Shown here: positions 4,904-6,105 of the stretch, in pieces
Position numbering within the stretch: position 1 is the first letter of the stretch
How the letters are laid out: each line of letters opens with the position of its first letter
DNA from: Flavobacteriaceae bacterium
GTDB lineage: Bacteria > Bacteroidota > Bacteroidia > Flavobacteriales > Flavobacteriaceae
Reading direction: 5' to 3'
Assembly (NCBI GenBank): GCA_013042255.1
Contig: JABDQK010000014.1
Span: forward strand, 1 to 6,105
Length of the DNA stretch: 6,105 bases
Made by a program: the position numbers and the translations under genes
Notes under the pieces: generated by a model
Databases searched by the model: none
Seen by the model: only the letters and a program-made list of their open reading frames with translations
What the model was told of the DNA's origin: nothing

Positions 4904-6105
4904 CGTGGAACACCTACAGTAACCTTAAACTACCTCGTAAAACAGTTGCCGACGGCAACTGCTTTTATTAATAAAAATTACGAGGTGGTACATGTTTCTG
5001 ATAAGTGGATCAATGATTTTGATTTTGACAACAGGGACGTTATAGGACGTAACCTGACAGAACTTTTTGGCGGTGTTGATAAGGACTGGGGAAAAGCGCT
5101 GAAAGATTGTCTTAAGGGCGTTGCCAGTGGAGAAAGTGTCCATCAACACATTGGAGCAGATGGTACAGTGCAGTGGTTTGAATGGCAAAATATCCCCTGG
5201 TATGACGAAAAGGAAAATATTATAGGGGTAATCCTGCAAACAGAAGATGTTACCGAGCGTATCAATGTAGAACTGCAGGCCGAAAAACTGGAAACCCTTC
5301 TGGCGGCAAAATCGGAGATTACGGATGTAGGTAGCTGGGAATTTGATCTGGAACGCAATCGGCTTCAATGGTGCGAGATCACAAAAAAAATTCACGAAGT
5401 TGTCCCAACCTATGAACCCAATATTGATACAGCAATAAACTTCTACAAGGAAGGCTACGGTAGAAATACAATTGCAATGGCCTTTGATAACGCCATTCAG
5501 AAAGGCGAGGCCTACGAAGTTAGCTGTGAACTTATTACCGCCAAAGGAAATGAGATTACAGTTATAGCTACTGGTAAGCCGATTTTTAAAAAAGGCAAAC
5601 TAATTGGGCTCGTCGGTACTTTCCGGGATATTACGCCCAAGATCAAATCCGAATTAAAAAGCAAACGGCAGGAGCGCCACTTCAAAAGTATTTTCAATTC
5701 CTCGTATCAGTTCACAGGGATCCTCGATACTCAGGGCACTTTTCTGGAGATTAACGAAACGGCATTACTATTTTCAGGCCTGAAAGAAGAAGAGGTTGTC
5801 AGCAAAAAATTCTGGGAAGCCTACTGGTGGCCGATTCCGGATTATGTGAAGGAAGGACTTAAGGAAATAATCAGGGCTGCTTCGGAAGGAGAAGTGATGA
5901 GAAGCGAGATCGTGGTGCTCGACAAGGATAAAAATCCTATCCCCGTGGATTTCAGTTTAAAACCAGTTTACGACGAGCATGGAAATATTTTTTCGCTTCT
6001 GGCTGAAGGACGAATGATCAAAGAAATGGTTGCCGCCAGACGTAAATTAAAGGAAAGTGAAAAGAAATTCCGTGCACTTTACGAATTGTCTCCTACCAGC
6101 TATAT
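4856..6105 (+). CDS. Multi-PAS sensor protein, probably a histidine kinase (3' end outside window)
   Basis: The frame is open from ATG 4856 to the window end, giving 416 residues without a stop; an in-frame TGA at 4850-4852 rules out a start further upstream. A second in-frame ATG at 4898 would still keep all domains. PAS1 spans about residues 24-136 (LPTATAFI; ADGTVQWFEWQNIPW at 101-115; ends EDVTERI). PAS2 spans about 150-262 (GSWEFDL at 159-165; ends FRDITPKI) and looks PAS_3-like. PAS3 spans about 275-392, with a Trp-rich FWEAYWW at 319-325 and DFSLKPVYDEHG at 365-376, ending EGRMIKE. A helical linker with ESEKKFRALYELSPTSY (400-416) begins a fourth PAS. Charged helical linkers join the domains. 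No signal peptide or membrane helix is seen, so the visible part is cytoplasmic. Such PAS arrays in this phylum usually end in a histidine kinase, but the output domain is not in view; a diguanylate cyclase or other output cannot be excluded. Ligands are unknown. Confidence 0.88.
   Translation, partial: MLNNQNTLVGNYNNMLRGTPTVTLNYLVKQLPTATAFINKNYEVVHVSDKWINDFDFDNRDVIGRNLTELFGGVDKDWGKALKDCLKGVASGESVHQHIGADGTVQWFEWQNIPWYDEKENIIGVILQTEDVTERINVELQAEKLETLLAAKSEITDVGSWEFDLERNRLQWCEITKKIHEVVPTYEPNIDTAINFYKEGYGRNTIAMAFDNAIQKGEAYEVSCELITAKGNEITVIATGKPIFKKGKLIGLVGTFRDITPKIKSELKSKRQERHFKSIFNSSYQFTGILDTQGTFLEINETALLFSGLKEEEVVSKKFWEAYWWPIPDYVKEGLKEIIRAASEGEVMRSEIVVLDKDKNPIPVDFSLKPVYDEHGNIFSLLAEGRMIKEMVAARRKLKESEKKFRALYELSPTSY
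4943..4961. repeat. Perfect 8-bp hairpin resembling a bidirectional intrinsic terminator, inside the PAS gene
   Basis: CAGTTGCC (4943-4950) and GGCAACTG (4954-4961) are perfect inverted arms around a GAC loop. AAAA lies directly before the left arm, and CTTTT follows the right arm (4962-4966), so either strand's RNA would form a stem followed by a U run. It falls 87-105 bp into the coding sequence and encodes residues 30-36 (QLPTATA) at the start of the first PAS domain. The structure is plain in the sequence; whether it terminates, attenuates or does nothing is unknown. Confidence 0.55.

Noticed and set aside
4925..5395. 156-codon minus-strand open frame opposite the PAS gene
   Set aside because: The plus-strand frame here encodes recognisable PAS domains; the antisense peptide has no motif and is a shadow.
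1..6105. Mobile elements, CRISPR arrays, toxin-antitoxin or defence genes
   Set aside because: All sizeable coding regions except the orphan lipoprotein belong to recognised families, none of them mobile or defence related, and I see no terminal inverted repeats, spaced direct-repeat arrays or integrase/transposase motifs.

Overview
The window looks like chromosomal housekeeping DNA from a member of the Bacteroidota, most likely a flavobacterium. I infer this from the moderate A+T richness, the general lack of Shine-Dalgarno sequences before starts, a promoter of the TTTG / TAnnTTTG type, a THX-type small ribosomal protein, a short lipoprotein with an acidic stretch after the lipobox cysteine, and a gene order (PASTA protein - RluA-type pseudouridine synthase, divergent from ddl - coaD) that I recall as common in Flavobacteriaceae. 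The genus cannot be fixed from this stretch.

Layout. At the left edge a 42-residue ribosomal protein THX gene (79-207, +) converges on, and overlaps by 4 bp, an orphan lipoprotein gene (204-569, -). Leftward from the centre run four minus-strand genes: a membrane-anchored two-PASTA protein (2509-3096), an RluD-like 23S rRNA pseudouridine synthase (1479-2504), YaaA (623-1384) and the lipoprotein. The first two are almost certainly co-transcribed (4-bp gap). yaaA has its own good candidate promoter in a 94-bp gap. A 110-bp divergent intergenic region (3097-3206) separates this block from a plus-strand pair: D-alanine--D-alanine ligase (ddl, 3207-4187) and phosphopantetheine adenylyltransferase (coaD, 4218-4673). 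After a 182-bp AT-rich gap, a large plus-strand multi-PAS sensor gene (4856 to beyond 6105) begins and is cut by the window end. At least three PAS domains and the start of a fourth are visible, but no output domain.

How the parts fit. The central genes serve core physiology: Ddl makes the D-Ala-D-Ala dipeptide of peptidoglycan, PASTA domains typically bind peptidoglycan or its precursors, CoaD makes dephospho-CoA, the RluD-like enzyme and THX act on the ribosome, and YaaA is linked to peroxide and iron stress. The PAS protein is probably a cytoplasmic sensor kinase unrelated to its neighbours.

I see no phage, transposon, CRISPR, toxin-antitoxin or defence system and no convincing novel multi-gene system. 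The points most worth a second look are small: a perfect 8-bp terminator-like hairpin inside the start of the PAS gene, a repeated CAACAAT/ATGTTG arrangement around both of its possible start codons, a possible surface-export signal on the orphan lipoprotein, and a kinase-less PASTA protein divergent from ddl.
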